This document shows positions 8,929 to 16,028 of a DNA stretch of 64,000 nt, piece after piece. The stretch is from the NCBI RefSeq assembly GCF_038397715.1, contig NZ_CP151633.1:1984001-2048000 (forward strand), written 5' to 3'. The translations under genes and the position numbers were made by a program. Under the pieces are notes generated by a model. The model searched no databases, was not told the origin of the DNA, and saw only the letters and a list, made by a program, of their open reading frames with translations. Each line of letters opens with the position of its first letter. The stretch's first letter is position 1. The stretch is from Microbacterium sp. LWO14-1.2 (lineage in GTDB: Bacteria; Actinomycetota; Actinomycetes; Actinomycetales; Microbacteriaceae).

Positions 8929-8962
8929 GGTGGGCGGAGCGGATGAAGGCGCTCCGCCCACC
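8929..8962 (-). terminator. Perfect 13-bp hairpin upstream of the S4 gene
   Basis: GGTGGGCGGAGCG (8929-8941) pairs perfectly with CGCTCCGCCCACC (8950-8962) around an 8-nt loop. It lies between the stop of the PepSY-like gene and the start of the S4 gene on the same strand, so it is either a second terminator or part of the S4 leader. Confidence 0.6.
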
Positions 8963-9061
8963 AATGCCGTCGACGAGGGGAGGACGGCGGGAGAACGATC
9001 GGTCGGCACCCCGGCCGTTTGCGATCGCGGTACAAGAAGACCACGATCGCGTTCACACGTC

Positions 9062-9087
9062 GCCCGCCCCAGTGTGAAAGGGCGGGC
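9062..9087 (-). terminator. Hairpin after the PepSY-like gene
   Basis: GCCCGCCC (9062-9069) and GGGCGGGC (9080-9087) form an 8-bp all-GC stem with a 10-nt loop, 11 nt past the stop codon of the minus-strand PepSY-like gene. Confidence 0.65.
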
Positions 9088-9098
9088 TCGGTGACGGG

Positions 9099-9947
9099 TC
9101 AGTCGTCGGAATCGGTGCCGACGACCGCGAATTCGGCGTCGAAGTCGATGTCGATCGACCGGCGGTCGTCGGTCACGACCTGGGCGTCGTACGGGCTGGA
9201 CGCGTCGTCGTCGGCGTCGAGGTCGGTGATCAGGCCGTCCGCCTCGTCGAGTGCGGCGGCGACGAGCGCGCGGATCGCCGCGTCGTCGAGAACGTACGCG
9301 GGGGCGGTGTCGTCATCGTCCTCGTCCTGCGAGGAGACCACCGCCGCCGTCCCCTCCGCATCCACGCGGACCTCGGTCTCGCCGCCGGTCGCGGTCGTCA
9401 GCTCGACCTCCCACGCGCCGTCGCGCTTGGCGTCGATCGAGGTGACTTCGCCGTCGGCCGCGCCGCGCGCCGCGTTCGCGATGTCGACGAGCTCGTCGGC
9501 GGATGCCGTGCCGATGCCCGCCACGGGGCCCTTGCCCGGTCCTGCACCCGGGCCGTCGTCGTCGCGGCGGTCGCCGCCGCGGTCGTCGCCGGGGCGTCCG
9601 TCCTGCGGGCCTTGGGCGGGGCCGTCGTCGTCGCGCGGTCCGTCGGAGAAGCCCGGACGGTCGTCGTCGTCGTCGAACTCGTCGCCGATGGCCGCGCCGA
9701 CCGCGACACCGCCGCCCGCGAGCAGCAGGGCGGCGAGCACTCCGCCGCCGATCAGCAGGCCGCGCTTGCGACCGTTCCTCGCCGCGGGGGCGGGCTCGGC
9801 GGGCGCGGGCCCGGGCGCCGCGGCAGCGGGTTCGGGGGATGCCGGAGTGGCGGATGCCGGAGCGACGGGCACCGTCGGGGCATCCGGCGACGAGATCGGG
9901 GTGGTCTCGTCGGAGCTGTGGTCCTGGTTCGGGGTCTTGTCGTTCAT
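9099..9947 (-). CDS. Membrane-anchored acidic protein with PepSY-like C-terminal domain
   Basis: A 282-residue envelope protein. Residues 1-60 are a cytoplasmic Pro/Ala-rich stretch ending NGRKR, 64-87 are one membrane helix, then comes a strongly acidic, Gly-rich linker (FDDDDDRPGF onwards). Two PepSY-like units follow: one around ADELVDIANAARGAADGEVT and DGAWEVELTTA, the other around DDAAIRALVAAALDEADGLI. PepSY proteins often sit beside two-component systems and are thought to restrain peptidases or sense envelope state; this gene follows such a system. Three CTGAAG direct repeats lie 25-51 nt upstream of its start. The acidic linker might bind cations. The PepSY call rests on pattern and context, so it is moderate. 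Confidence 0.65.
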   Translation of the reverse strand: MNDKTPNQDHSSDETTPISSPDAPTVPVAPASATPASPEPAAAAPGPAPAEPAPAARNGRKRGLLIGGGVLAALLLAGGGVAVGAAIGDEFDDDDDRPGFSDGPRDDDGPAQGPQDGRPGDDRGGDRRDDDGPGAGPGKGPVAGIGTASADELVDIANAARGAADGEVTSIDAKRDGAWEVELTTATGGETEVRVDAEGTAAVVSSQDEDDDDTAPAYVLDDAAIRALVAAALDEADGLITDLDADDDASSPYDAQVVTDDRRSIDIDFDAEFAVVGTDSDD

Positions 9948-9971
9948 GTCTCCGATGGTGTCGGAGGGGCG

Positions 9972-9998
9972 CTGAAGCGATCCTGAAGCGACCTGAAG
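9972..9998 (-). promoter_or_regulatory. Three CTGAAG direct repeats, probable response-regulator site
   Basis: CTGAAG starts at 9972, 9983 and 9993 (spacings 11 and 10 nt, one helix turn each), just upstream of the minus-strand PepSY-like gene. OmpR-family regulators bind such tandem half-sites. The response-regulator gene has a similar CTGAA pair before it. Confidence 0.55.
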
Positions 9999-10010
9999 CC
10001 CTTTTCAGGA

Positions 10011-10180
10011 ACGCGGCGAGGGCCGTGCGGCGCGTACCGCGTTTCGTCTCGTCGCTGCGCTCCTCGCTCAACGACCCGTGTGGCGACGTTTCCCCTCATC
10101 GACCCGGCGCGGCACAGGGCACCCGCGGGTCGTTGAGCGAGCCGGAGCGAGACGAAACGCGGCGAGGGCCGTGCGGCGCG
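10011..10180. repeat. Composite intergenic repeat: 24-bp direct repeats around long inverted arms
   Basis: ACGCGGCGAGGGCCGTGCGG plus CGCG occurs at 10011-10034 and again at 10157-10180. Between them, a left arm (10038-10079, CGTTTCGTCTCG to CAACGACCCG) is complementary to a right arm (10127-10163, CGGGTCGTTGAGCGAG to GAGACGAAACG). It lies just after the histidine-kinase stop and may act as a terminator. It resembles dispersed palindromes of actinobacterial intergenic DNA, but it does not have the 19-nt phasing of the other elements here. Confidence 0.75.
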
Positions 10181-10181
10181 C

Positions 10182-11507
10182 TCACCGACCCGGATGGGCG
10201 AGGGGCAGCGTCACGACGAAGCGCGCCCCGCCCCAACGCGAGTCGTCGACCGTGACGGAACCGCCGGCGGCGGTGGCGATCGCGCGGACGATGGCGAGTC
10301 CGAGGCCGCTGCCCCCGGCATCCCGGCTCCTGGCCTCGTCGAGTCGCACGAAGCGTTCGAAGATCCGCTCGCGTTCCTCGGGGGGAACGCCGGCGCCGTC
10401 GTCCTCGACCGTGACGAACACGTGCCGGTCGGCGGGCGTGACGCCGATCGCGAGGCGTCCGCGGCTGTGCCGGGCGGCGTTGTCGGCGAGGTTGCGCAGC
10501 AGCTGTCCGAGCAGACGGGGGTCGCCATGGACTCGCGCTGCCGCGATGCCCGAGCCGTCGACGTCGAGGCCGGACGCCCGCAGCCGCCGCACCTCGCCGA
10601 GCGCGATGTCGTCGAGGTCGACGGGCTCGGCATGGGAGCCCGCACCCTCGTCGAGGCGGGCGAGCAGCAGCAGCGACTCGACGATGCCCTGCAGGCGCAG
10701 CCCCTCCTCCGACACGACCTCGGCCAGTTCGCCGATGCTGGTGGTGCCCGGGTGCGCCTGGGCGAGCTCGGCGTGCTGGCGGATGGTCGCGAGGGGCGAT
10801 CGCAGCTCGTGCGAGGCGTCGGATACGAAGCGCCGCTGGGCGGTGGCTGAGGCGTCGAGCCTGTCCAGCATCCCGTTCATGGTGGTGGCGAGCGCGGCGA
10901 CCTCGTCGGCCGACGGTGGCACTTCGACGCGGCGGTGCAGGCGTTCGGCGGTGATGCCGTCGACCTCTTCGCGGATGCGGTTCACGGGCCGCAGGGCGCG
11001 TCCGACGACGAGCCACGTCGTGACCGCCACGAGGATCAGCAGCAGAGGGACGGCCACGATCAGCAGCACCGCCACGGTCGAGAGCGCTTCGTCGTCGTCG
11101 TCCAGACGCACCGCGAGCACGATCGTCTGATCGTCGCGCAGGTCCTCCGACACCACGAGCATCGGCGTGCCGTCGATCGTCCTGGTGTGCGTGTCGCCGT
11201 CGGAGGGCAGCGCGGTCGAGCCCAGCTCGTCCTGTGCCTCTTCGCTCGCCGCGCGCACGACGCCGTCCGGGCCGATGATCTGCACGATCTCGTCGTCGAG
11301 GGTGCGGATGTCGCGGCCGCCCGGTCCGTCGAGCCGGTCGGCGAGCTCTTCCACGCGCTGTTCGGCGGCACGCTCGGTGCTGGCGCGGATGCTGGTGGTC
11401 AGGATGCCGTAGAACGAGAACGCTCCGACGATCAGCGCGACGGCGACCACGGCCGTGGCGCCGAGCGTCGTCCTGCCCCGAACGGAGCGCCAGCCGCGGC
11501 TACCCAC
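10182..11507 (-). CDS. Sensor histidine kinase, OmpR-partner type
   Basis: A 441-residue membrane kinase. Helix 1 (14-36), an extracytoplasmic sensor of about 105 residues, helix 2 (143-168), HAMP (169-220), HisKA with FVSDASHELRSPL (phospho-acceptor His233), then HATPase with N box NLADNAARHS, G1 VEDDGAGVP, F box ERIFERFVR and G2 GGSGLGLAI. It should autophosphorylate and pass phosphate to the response regulator encoded just upstream. The start is GTG 11507, overlapping the last 8 nt of the regulator gene, so the two are translationally coupled. The sensor domain is acidic and has no motif I recognise. The downstream PepSY-like gene is the likely target or accessory. Confidence 0.95.
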   Translation of the reverse strand: MGSRGWRSVRGRTTLGATAVVAVALIVGAFSFYGILTTSIRASTERAAEQRVEELADRLDGPGGRDIRTLDDEIVQIIGPDGVVRAASEEAQDELGSTALPSDGDTHTRTIDGTPMLVVSEDLRDDQTIVLAVRLDDDDEALSTVAVLLIVAVPLLLILVAVTTWLVVGRALRPVNRIREEVDGITAERLHRRVEVPPSADEVAALATTMNGMLDRLDASATAQRRFVSDASHELRSPLATIRQHAELAQAHPGTTSIGELAEVVSEEGLRLQGIVESLLLLARLDEGAGSHAEPVDLDDIALGEVRRLRASGLDVDGSGIAAARVHGDPRLLGQLLRNLADNAARHSRGRLAIGVTPADRHVFVTVEDDGAGVPPEERERIFERFVRLDEARSRDAGGSGLGLAIVRAIATAAGGSVTVDDSRWGGARFVVTLPLAHPGR

Positions 11508-12177
11508 CGTCGGCCGCCAACCGGTATCCGGCGCCGCGGATGGTCTCGATCGCCTCGCGGCCGAACGGCTTGTCGACTTTGCGGCGCAGGTGGCCGACGT
11601 ACACCTCGACGATGTTCGGGTCGCCGTCGAAGTCGTCGTCCCAGACGCCGTCGATGAGGGAGCGCTTCGAGAGCACCTGGCCGCGGTGCCGCATCAGATG
11701 CTCGAGCACCGCGAACTCGCGGGCCGTGAGGGTGATGGCGATGTCGCCGCGCCACACGCGGTGCGCGGCGGGGTCGAGACGCAGATCACCCGCTTCGAGG
11801 ACCGCCGGCCGGGCGACCGCTCCCCGCCGGACGAGCGCGCGGAGGCGCGCGACGAGGATCGCGAACGAGAACGGCTTCGTGACGTAGTCGTCGGCGCCGC
11901 TCTCGAGCGCCTCGACCTGATCCCACTCGCCGTCCTTCGCGGTGAGCATGAGCACGGGGGTCCAGTTCTCCTCCGCGCGCAGCGCCTCGCAGACCTTCCA
12001 GCCGCTCATCCCCGGCATCATGAGGTCGAGCACGATCGCGTCGTAGCGGGTCTCCCGCGCACGCCACAGCCCGTCGACGCCGTTGTGCGCGACGTCGACG
12101 GCGAAGCCCTCCGCCTCGAGCCCCCGCCGCACGGCGTCGGCGAGGCGCACCTCGTCGTCCACCACCAGGATCCGCAT
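11500..12177 (-). CDS. OmpR/PhoB-family response regulator
   Basis: A 225-residue regulator. The receiver domain has acidic pocket residues D7/D8, phospho-acceptor D51 (VLDLMMPG), and K101 (VTKPF). A winged-helix DNA-binding domain follows (LTAREFAVLEHLMRHRGQVL, then VEVYVGHLRRKVD and IRGAGYRL). Phosphorylated dimers of this family bind direct repeats about one turn apart. CTGAA pairs with 11-nt spacing lie just upstream of its own start (12201-12216), and three CTGAAG lie before the PepSY-like gene. This supports autoregulation and control of that gene. The start ATG 12177 gives the standard MRILVVDDE opening. Confidence 0.96.
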   Translation of the reverse strand: MRILVVDDEVRLADAVRRGLEAEGFAVDVAHNGVDGLWRARETRYDAIVLDLMMPGMSGWKVCEALRAEENWTPVLMLTAKDGEWDQVEALESGADDYVTKPFSFAILVARLRALVRRGAVARPAVLEAGDLRLDPAAHRVWRGDIAITLTAREFAVLEHLMRHRGQVLSKRSLIDGVWDDDFDGDPNIVEVYVGHLRRKVDKPFGREAIETIRGAGYRLAADGG

Positions 12178-12200
12178 TCCTCCAGTGTGGTGGCCGCGCG

Positions 12201-12216
12201 CTGAATCCGCGCTGAA
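12201..12216 (-). promoter_or_regulatory. CTGAA direct-repeat pair upstream of the response regulator
   Basis: CTGAA at 12201-12205 and 12212-12216, exactly 11 nt apart and 24-39 nt upstream of the regulator start. It matches the core of the CTGAAG triplet before the PepSY-like gene, so it is a candidate autoregulatory site. Confidence 0.45.
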
Positions 12217-12230
12217 GGACGGCCCGAACG
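12213..12230 (+). repeat. 18-bp direct repeat, left copy, flanking the ATPase gene
   Basis: TGAAGGACGGCCCGAACG, identical to 13546-13563. One base further out the copies differ (C/T), and beyond that G matches G. The pair brackets the ATPase gene and its promoter region, which could mark an insertion or recombination boundary. Confidence 0.7.
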
Positions 12231-12324
12231 CGCTGTACCGGAATGGCGATACCGCGGTCGCCGTCCGCTCGTTCGTCTTTATCTCATCTCAATAAAGTGG
12301 GCTAAAGCTTGAAAGAGAGGCTCG

Positions 12325-13548
12325 ATGGACAGCGTTCTCAATCCATACACTCCCAATGCGGGTGCCTCGCCCGACATCGTCGTCGGGCGGGAAGAGCAGA
12401 TCAGGGCGTTTCGAACCCTCCTGCAGCGACTGGCCCGCGGCAAGACGCATCAGTCGATGGTGATCACCGGGCTGCGCGGCGTGGGCAAGACGGTCCTGCT
12501 GAACGAATTCGGTGACATCGCGCGGTCCGAGCGATGGGAAGTGGTCGAGATCGAGGCCAGCAAGCACGACGACACGCGGTTTCGACAGAACATGGCCTCC
12601 TTGCTCAAAGCCACCCTGCTCAGGCTCTCCCCGAGGGCGAAGTGGACGGACAGAATGCGCCGCGCCGCCGCGGTCGTCACCTCCTTCGCGCTCTCTGTCG
12701 ATCAACAGGGTGCATGGTCGCTGTCCTGGGACGTCGAGGCGGCGGAGGGCTTCGCGGACCATGGAGAGCTCGGCATGGACCTCACCGATGTCCTCGTCGC
12801 GGTAGGAGAGGCCGCCCAGGAACATGGGCGGGGCGTCGCCATCCTCATCGACGAGGTGCAGTTCCTCAGCGCGAGGCAGCTCGAGGCTCTCATTCAGGCG
12901 ATCCACAAGACGGTGCAACGGAAACTGCCCATCACCTTCGTGGGAGCCGGTCTCCCGCAGATCGCGGAGCTCGCGGGTGATGCGAAGTCGTATGCCGAGC
13001 GACTGTTCCAGTTTCCGAAGATCGATTCTCTCGACGAGGGGAGCGCGCGCGAGGCTCTCGTCGAGCCGTCGCGAGCGGAAGGAGTGGAGTACGAACCGGA
13101 TGCGGTGGCTCTCGCCATTCACATCACGCAGGGGTATCCGTTCTTCCTTCAGGAGCTCGGATATCAGGTGTGGGAGATCGCGGAAGGATCGCCGATCACT
13201 CGTGCGGACGTTCTCGACGCTCGGGAGGGATACGAGGCGAAACTCGACGCCTCCTTCTTCCGAGTGCGACTGGATCGCGCCACCCCGTTGCAGACCGCCT
13301 ACATGCGCGCCATGGCACAGCTCGGACCTGCGGCGCAGAAGGCGTCCGATGTGGCCAGGCTGATGGGCCGCGAATCCACCCAGCTGGGACCCACGCGAGC
13401 AGAGCTCATCGACATGGGCCTGCTCTACACCCCGGAGCACGGCTACGCGGCGTTCACGGTTCCCGACTTCGACAAGTTCATGATGCGCGCGGTTCCGACC
13501 TTGATGGTGCCCGAGGTGCAGAAGCGAAAGCGCCGACCGGCGCGTTGA
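12325..13548 (+). CDS. STAND/AAA-type P-loop ATPase (AAA_16-like), function unknown
   Basis: A 407-residue ATPase with Walker A GLRGVGKT (49-56) and Walker B VAILIDEVQ (171-179), a sensor-like LPITFVGAGLPQ, and a C-terminal winged-helix-like region (QLGPAAQKASDVARLMGRES, then GLLYTPEHGYAAFTVPDF). The opening NPYTPNAGASPDIVVGREEQ matches a group of ORC/Cdc6-like stand-alone ATPases with unknown roles. RBS GAAAGAGAGG lies 4 nt before ATG. The upstream 40 nt are AT-richer than anything nearby (TTTATCTCATCTCAATAAAG), and codon choice looks less GC-biased than in neighbours. With the 18-bp direct repeat on both sides (the right copy contains its stop codon), this suggests horizontal arrival. A defence role is possible but not shown. 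Confidence 0.8.
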   Translation: MDSVLNPYTPNAGASPDIVVGREEQIRAFRTLLQRLARGKTHQSMVITGLRGVGKTVLLNEFGDIARSERWEVVEIEASKHDDTRFRQNMASLLKATLLRLSPRAKWTDRMRRAAAVVTSFALSVDQQGAWSLSWDVEAAEGFADHGELGMDLTDVLVAVGEAAQEHGRGVAILIDEVQFLSARQLEALIQAIHKTVQRKLPITFVGAGLPQIAELAGDAKSYAERLFQFPKIDSLDEGSAREALVEPSRAEGVEYEPDAVALAIHITQGYPFFLQELGYQVWEIAEGSPITRADVLDAREGYEAKLDASFFRVRLDRATPLQTAYMRAMAQLGPAAQKASDVARLMGRESTQLGPTRAELIDMGLLYTPEHGYAAFTVPDFDKFMMRAVPTLMVPEVQKRKRRPAR

Positions 13549-13563
13549 AGGACGGCCCGAACG
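13546..13563 (+). repeat. 18-bp direct repeat, right copy, overlapping the ATPase stop codon
   Basis: TGAAGGACGGCCCGAACG, identical to 12213-12230; its first three bases are the ATPase stop codon. The distance between copies is 1333 nt. Confidence 0.7.
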
Positions 13564-13651
13564 AAACGAAGCGGAGAGGGCGACTCGAGCTCTGCCAGAA
13601 TCTCGGTATCCGGTGCAGCGACCGGTGACGGACCCTGGTGGGGAGGGCGTG

Positions 13652-14527
13652 ATGGGCGACGACGAGCACGCGGGCGACGACGACTTCGCGACGATCCTCC
13701 GCAACGCCGTGCGCCGCCGGGGCATGTCGCTGAGGACGCTGCAGCAGCGGCTGAGGGACCGTGGCCACGAGGTGAGCGTCGCCGCGCTGTCGCACTGGCA
13801 GTCGGGGGCGCGCATCCCCGGCACCGACGCCTCCGCCGACGTCGTGCACGAGCTCGAGGATCTGCTGCGGCTCGACGACGGAGTGCTCGCCGGCAAGCTC
13901 GTGCCCCGTCGCCGTGTTCCGGCAGACGGGAACGTGCCGTTCGCGAGCTTCGTCGGGCTCGAGCACAACGAGGTCACCGACGAGAGCGCGCCACGACAGC
14001 TGTCGGAGCGCTCGTCGACGCTGATGACCTACGTGGATGCCGAGGGCCTGCTCTCACGCAACGTCGCCAGGAACGTCTGGCAGGCGAGGATCGACGGAGC
14101 CCGGGAGGTCGCGGTGTTCGTCACGGTCGAGCCCGGCGAGACGCAGGCTCCCGGCGTCCGCGCCGTGCTCGGCTGCGATCTCGTCGACGTGGTCGTCGAC
14201 ATGGCACAGCGCGTCATCCGGCCGATGGTGCGGTTGAAGGCGCCGCTCCGCCGCGGCGAGCTGGTGATGACGGAGTGGGAGACCTTCGACCACCGGTACG
14301 CCGACGATGCGATCAGCGAGATCCAGTCTCTCGTGGCCGTGCGGCGTGAGGCCGAGGTCGGCGTATTCATCTACTTCGACGACGAGCGGCTTCCGCGCCG
14401 GTGCTGGGCGACGACGCAGCAGGACGGTGTCGAACGCTCCTTCCCGGTCTCGCTCATCGGCGGCTGCGCCTCGCACATCGAGTTCGACTTCGGCCCGGGG
14501 AGCATCGCGATCGAGTGGGAGTGGTGA
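13652..14527 (+). CDS. HTH-domain protein with uncharacterised C-terminal domain
   Basis: I do not recognise this 291-residue protein as a named family. The N terminus (DFATILRNAVRRRGMSLRTL, then QQRLRDRGHEVSVAALSHWQ) looks like an XRE-type helix-turn-helix that reads two rules per helix pair, with SHWQSGARIP as the recognition segment. The remaining ~200 residues are beta-rich and acidic at the end (HIEFDFGPGSIAIEWEW), with no membrane helix. ATG 13652 follows GGGGAGGG; an in-frame GTG lies directly before it. It begins 103 nt after the ATPase gene on the same strand and may belong to the same unit, but it lies outside the direct repeats. Confidence 0.7.
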   Translation: MGDDEHAGDDDFATILRNAVRRRGMSLRTLQQRLRDRGHEVSVAALSHWQSGARIPGTDASADVVHELEDLLRLDDGVLAGKLVPRRRVPADGNVPFASFVGLEHNEVTDESAPRQLSERSSTLMTYVDAEGLLSRNVARNVWQARIDGAREVAVFVTVEPGETQAPGVRAVLGCDLVDVVVDMAQRVIRPMVRLKAPLRRGELVMTEWETFDHRYADDAISEIQSLVAVRREAEVGVFIYFDDERLPRRCWATTQQDGVERSFPVSLIGGCASHIEFDFGPGSIAIEWEW

Positions 14528-14541
14528 CCCGGCGCGCGCAG

Positions 14542-14610
14542 CGAAGGAGATCACACGCAACGAAGGACCGGATGCCGGCATCCGTCCTTCGTTACGTGCG
14601 ATCTCCTGCG
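14542..14610. repeat. Phased quad-motif intergenic element, family 2 copy 1
   Basis: CGAAGG motifs at 14542 and 14561 are offset by 19 nt. Inverted partners CCTTCG (ending 14591) and CCTGCG (ending 14610) are offset by 19 nt. The arms form a long, nearly perfect hairpin (AGGAGATCACACGCA with TGCGATCTCCT). The span of 69 nt is identical in the second copy (63206-63274). It lies between convergent genes, 14 nt past the HTH-gene stop, so it probably terminates both transcripts. Confidence 0.85.
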
Positions 14611-14611
14611 C

Positions 14612-14644
14612 AACGGATGCGGAACGGATGCGGAACGGATGCGG
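14612..14644. repeat. Three exact tandem copies of an 11-bp unit
   Basis: AACGGATGCGG at 14612, 14623 and 14634, directly after the quad-motif element and just before the end of the CDGSH gene. Simple slippage repeat. Confidence 0.85.
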
Positions 14645-14654
14645 ATGCCGGGCG

Positions 14655-14861
14655 TCAGACGTCGGTGCGGAACCCGGATGCCTTGTGCGTGCCGTCGCAG
14701 AACGGCTTGATCGTCGAGAGCCCGCACCGGCACAGGGCGACGGTCGGTCGCGTGACCTCGATCGTCTCGCCGTCGACGGTCTGCAGCACGGCGGCCCCTC
14801 TGACCAGCAGGGGTCCGTCGGGGTACGCCGTGATCGTGACGTCGTCGGCCGCGCGACTCAT
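14655..14861 (-). CDS. CDGSH-type [2Fe-2S] protein
   Basis: A 68-residue protein whose C-terminal half is one CDGSH cluster motif: CRCGLSTIKPFCDGTH (44-59) supplies three Cys and one His ligands for a [2Fe-2S] cluster, with Thr in place of the usual Ser/Ala before His. Such small proteins carry electrons or act as redox-sensitive cluster donors. Its ATG overlaps the stop of the diiron-oxidase-like gene (ATGA at 14858-14861), so the two are translationally coupled, and electron delivery to that oxidase is the natural inference. The N-terminal part is a short beta-rich lead (VTITAYPDGPLLVRG). Confidence 0.92.
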   Translation of the reverse strand: MSRAADDVTITAYPDGPLLVRGAAVLQTVDGETIEVTRPTVALCRCGLSTIKPFCDGTHKASGFRTDV

Positions 14862-15892
14862 GCCCGCGCCCCCGTGCGCAGCGACGACTCGCCGCGCTGC
14901 CAGGCGTCGAGGATGTGTCCGCCCATCCATCCGTCGACCGTCAGGCATGCCGAGGCGCCGAACATGATGTCGTCGAGCAGCTCCGGGTGGTCTTCGGCGA
15001 GGGCGCCGGCGAGGTCGCGCCCGGCGATCTGCTCGTGCACGGCATCCGCCTCGACGTGCTCGTCGAAGTAGTCGGTGACGTCGTCGGGGTAGCCGAGCCG
15101 GCGCAGCCCGTCGGCGTACAGACGGCACGGGATCGACGAGGTCATCTCGTAGGCGGCGAGGTGTCCGACGATCGCGCCGACCAGCCGCCGGTTCAGCCCG
15201 AACATCGACATGAGGTTGTGCGAGGCGAACGTGATCGCCGGCACGTCGTCGACGTAGGTGCCGTAGGTGTCGTCGAGGCCCATGCCGCGCATCGCCCGCG
15301 CGAAGATCGTGGCGTGCACGCGGTCGGGTCGGCCGCCGCCGTACTCGTCGGTCTGGATCTCCACGAGCGCCGCCTTCGCCCGACCGTGCAGCCGCGGGAT
15401 CGCCCAGGAGTGCGGGTCGGCCTCGCGCAGCGTGTAGATCGACCGCTGGATGAACATCTCCACGGCGTTCTCGCGGGTCGCCTTCCTCGCCATGTACCGC
15501 GACAGGCTCGGGCCGGTGTCGGCCGCAGCGAGCGCGAACAGGGCGCGGCCCACGGCATCCACCGTCGGCTCGGGCGACTCCGGCTGCGGCACTTGCGCGC
15601 GCAGGGCCGCCTCGAACGCCTCCTCGAGGATCCGGCGGGCGGCGATCAGCTCTGCGTCCCACTCCAGGTCGGGGTCGAGACCGGGCAAGGAGCCGTACGA
15701 CGACGCGTACAGCAGGAACAGCGACAGCTGCACGTCGTCGTCTCGGACGACATCGGAGACCGTCGGCAGCGCGGCGCGCGCGGCATCCGCCGGCCCGGTG
15801 TCGGCATGCCCGCGGAGGCGGCCGAGCACGGCCTCGCTGATCGGACCCCGCGCCGTGACGGTGTCGAGGGTGGAGTGTGCGAGCGCAGTCAT
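14858..15892 (-). CDS. Heme-oxygenase-like diiron oxidase/oxygenase (iron-containing redox enzyme family)
   Basis: A 344-residue all-helical protein of the HDO superfamily (relatives include UndA, BesC and SznF central domain). Candidate iron ligands lie in the usual order: E178 and D182/E183 (ALVEIQTDEYGGG), H193, E249 (HLAAYEM), and D277/H279, D283, H286 (FDEHVEADAVHE). Known members use O2 at two irons for decarboxylation, C-C cleavage or N-oxygenation. The substrate here is unknown. The start ATG 15892 follows GGGAG at 8 nt; an in-frame ATG 5 codons upstream is less well placed. The coupled CDGSH gene suggests a dedicated electron donor. No ligase, carrier protein or peptide precursor lies beside it. 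Confidence 0.8.
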   Translation of the reverse strand: MTALAHSTLDTVTARGPISEAVLGRLRGHADTGPADAARAALPTVSDVVRDDDVQLSLFLLYASSYGSLPGLDPDLEWDAELIAARRILEEAFEAALRAQVPQPESPEPTVDAVGRALFALAAADTGPSLSRYMARKATRENAVEMFIQRSIYTLREADPHSWAIPRLHGRAKAALVEIQTDEYGGGRPDRVHATIFARAMRGMGLDDTYGTYVDDVPAITFASHNLMSMFGLNRRLVGAIVGHLAAYEMTSSIPCRLYADGLRRLGYPDDVTDYFDEHVEADAVHEQIAGRDLAGALAEDHPELLDDIMFGASACLTVDGWMGGHILDAWQRGESSLRTGARA

Positions 15893-16028
15893 CGGTGATG
15901 CTCCCATCGGTCGGATGCTCGCAGTGTGCGCCCTCGCGCGAGGGTGACAAAGGGTCTTGACGTGGAGTGGTGCTGTGCGGAAGCACGCGACGCTCGACGG
16001 GGTGCAGGCGATGTGGTTGCATGGCGGC

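Noticed and set aside
9054..9087. TCACACGTC near the PepSY-like gene end as another ECF41 site
   Set aside because: TCACA and CGTC are adjacent instead of 16 nt apart, and the site is at a gene 3' end inside a terminator.
10011..10180. Composite repeat after the histidine kinase as a seventh phased quad element
   Set aside because: Its arms are long and the internal CGAG words have offsets of about 10 and 15 nt. The exact 19-nt phasing is missing, so it was kept as a separate repeat type.
12213..13563. ATPase and flanking repeats as a classical transposon or insertion sequence
   Set aside because: No transposase, no terminal inverted repeats next to the direct repeats, and 18 bp is longer than usual target duplications. 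Kept only as a possible insertion boundary.
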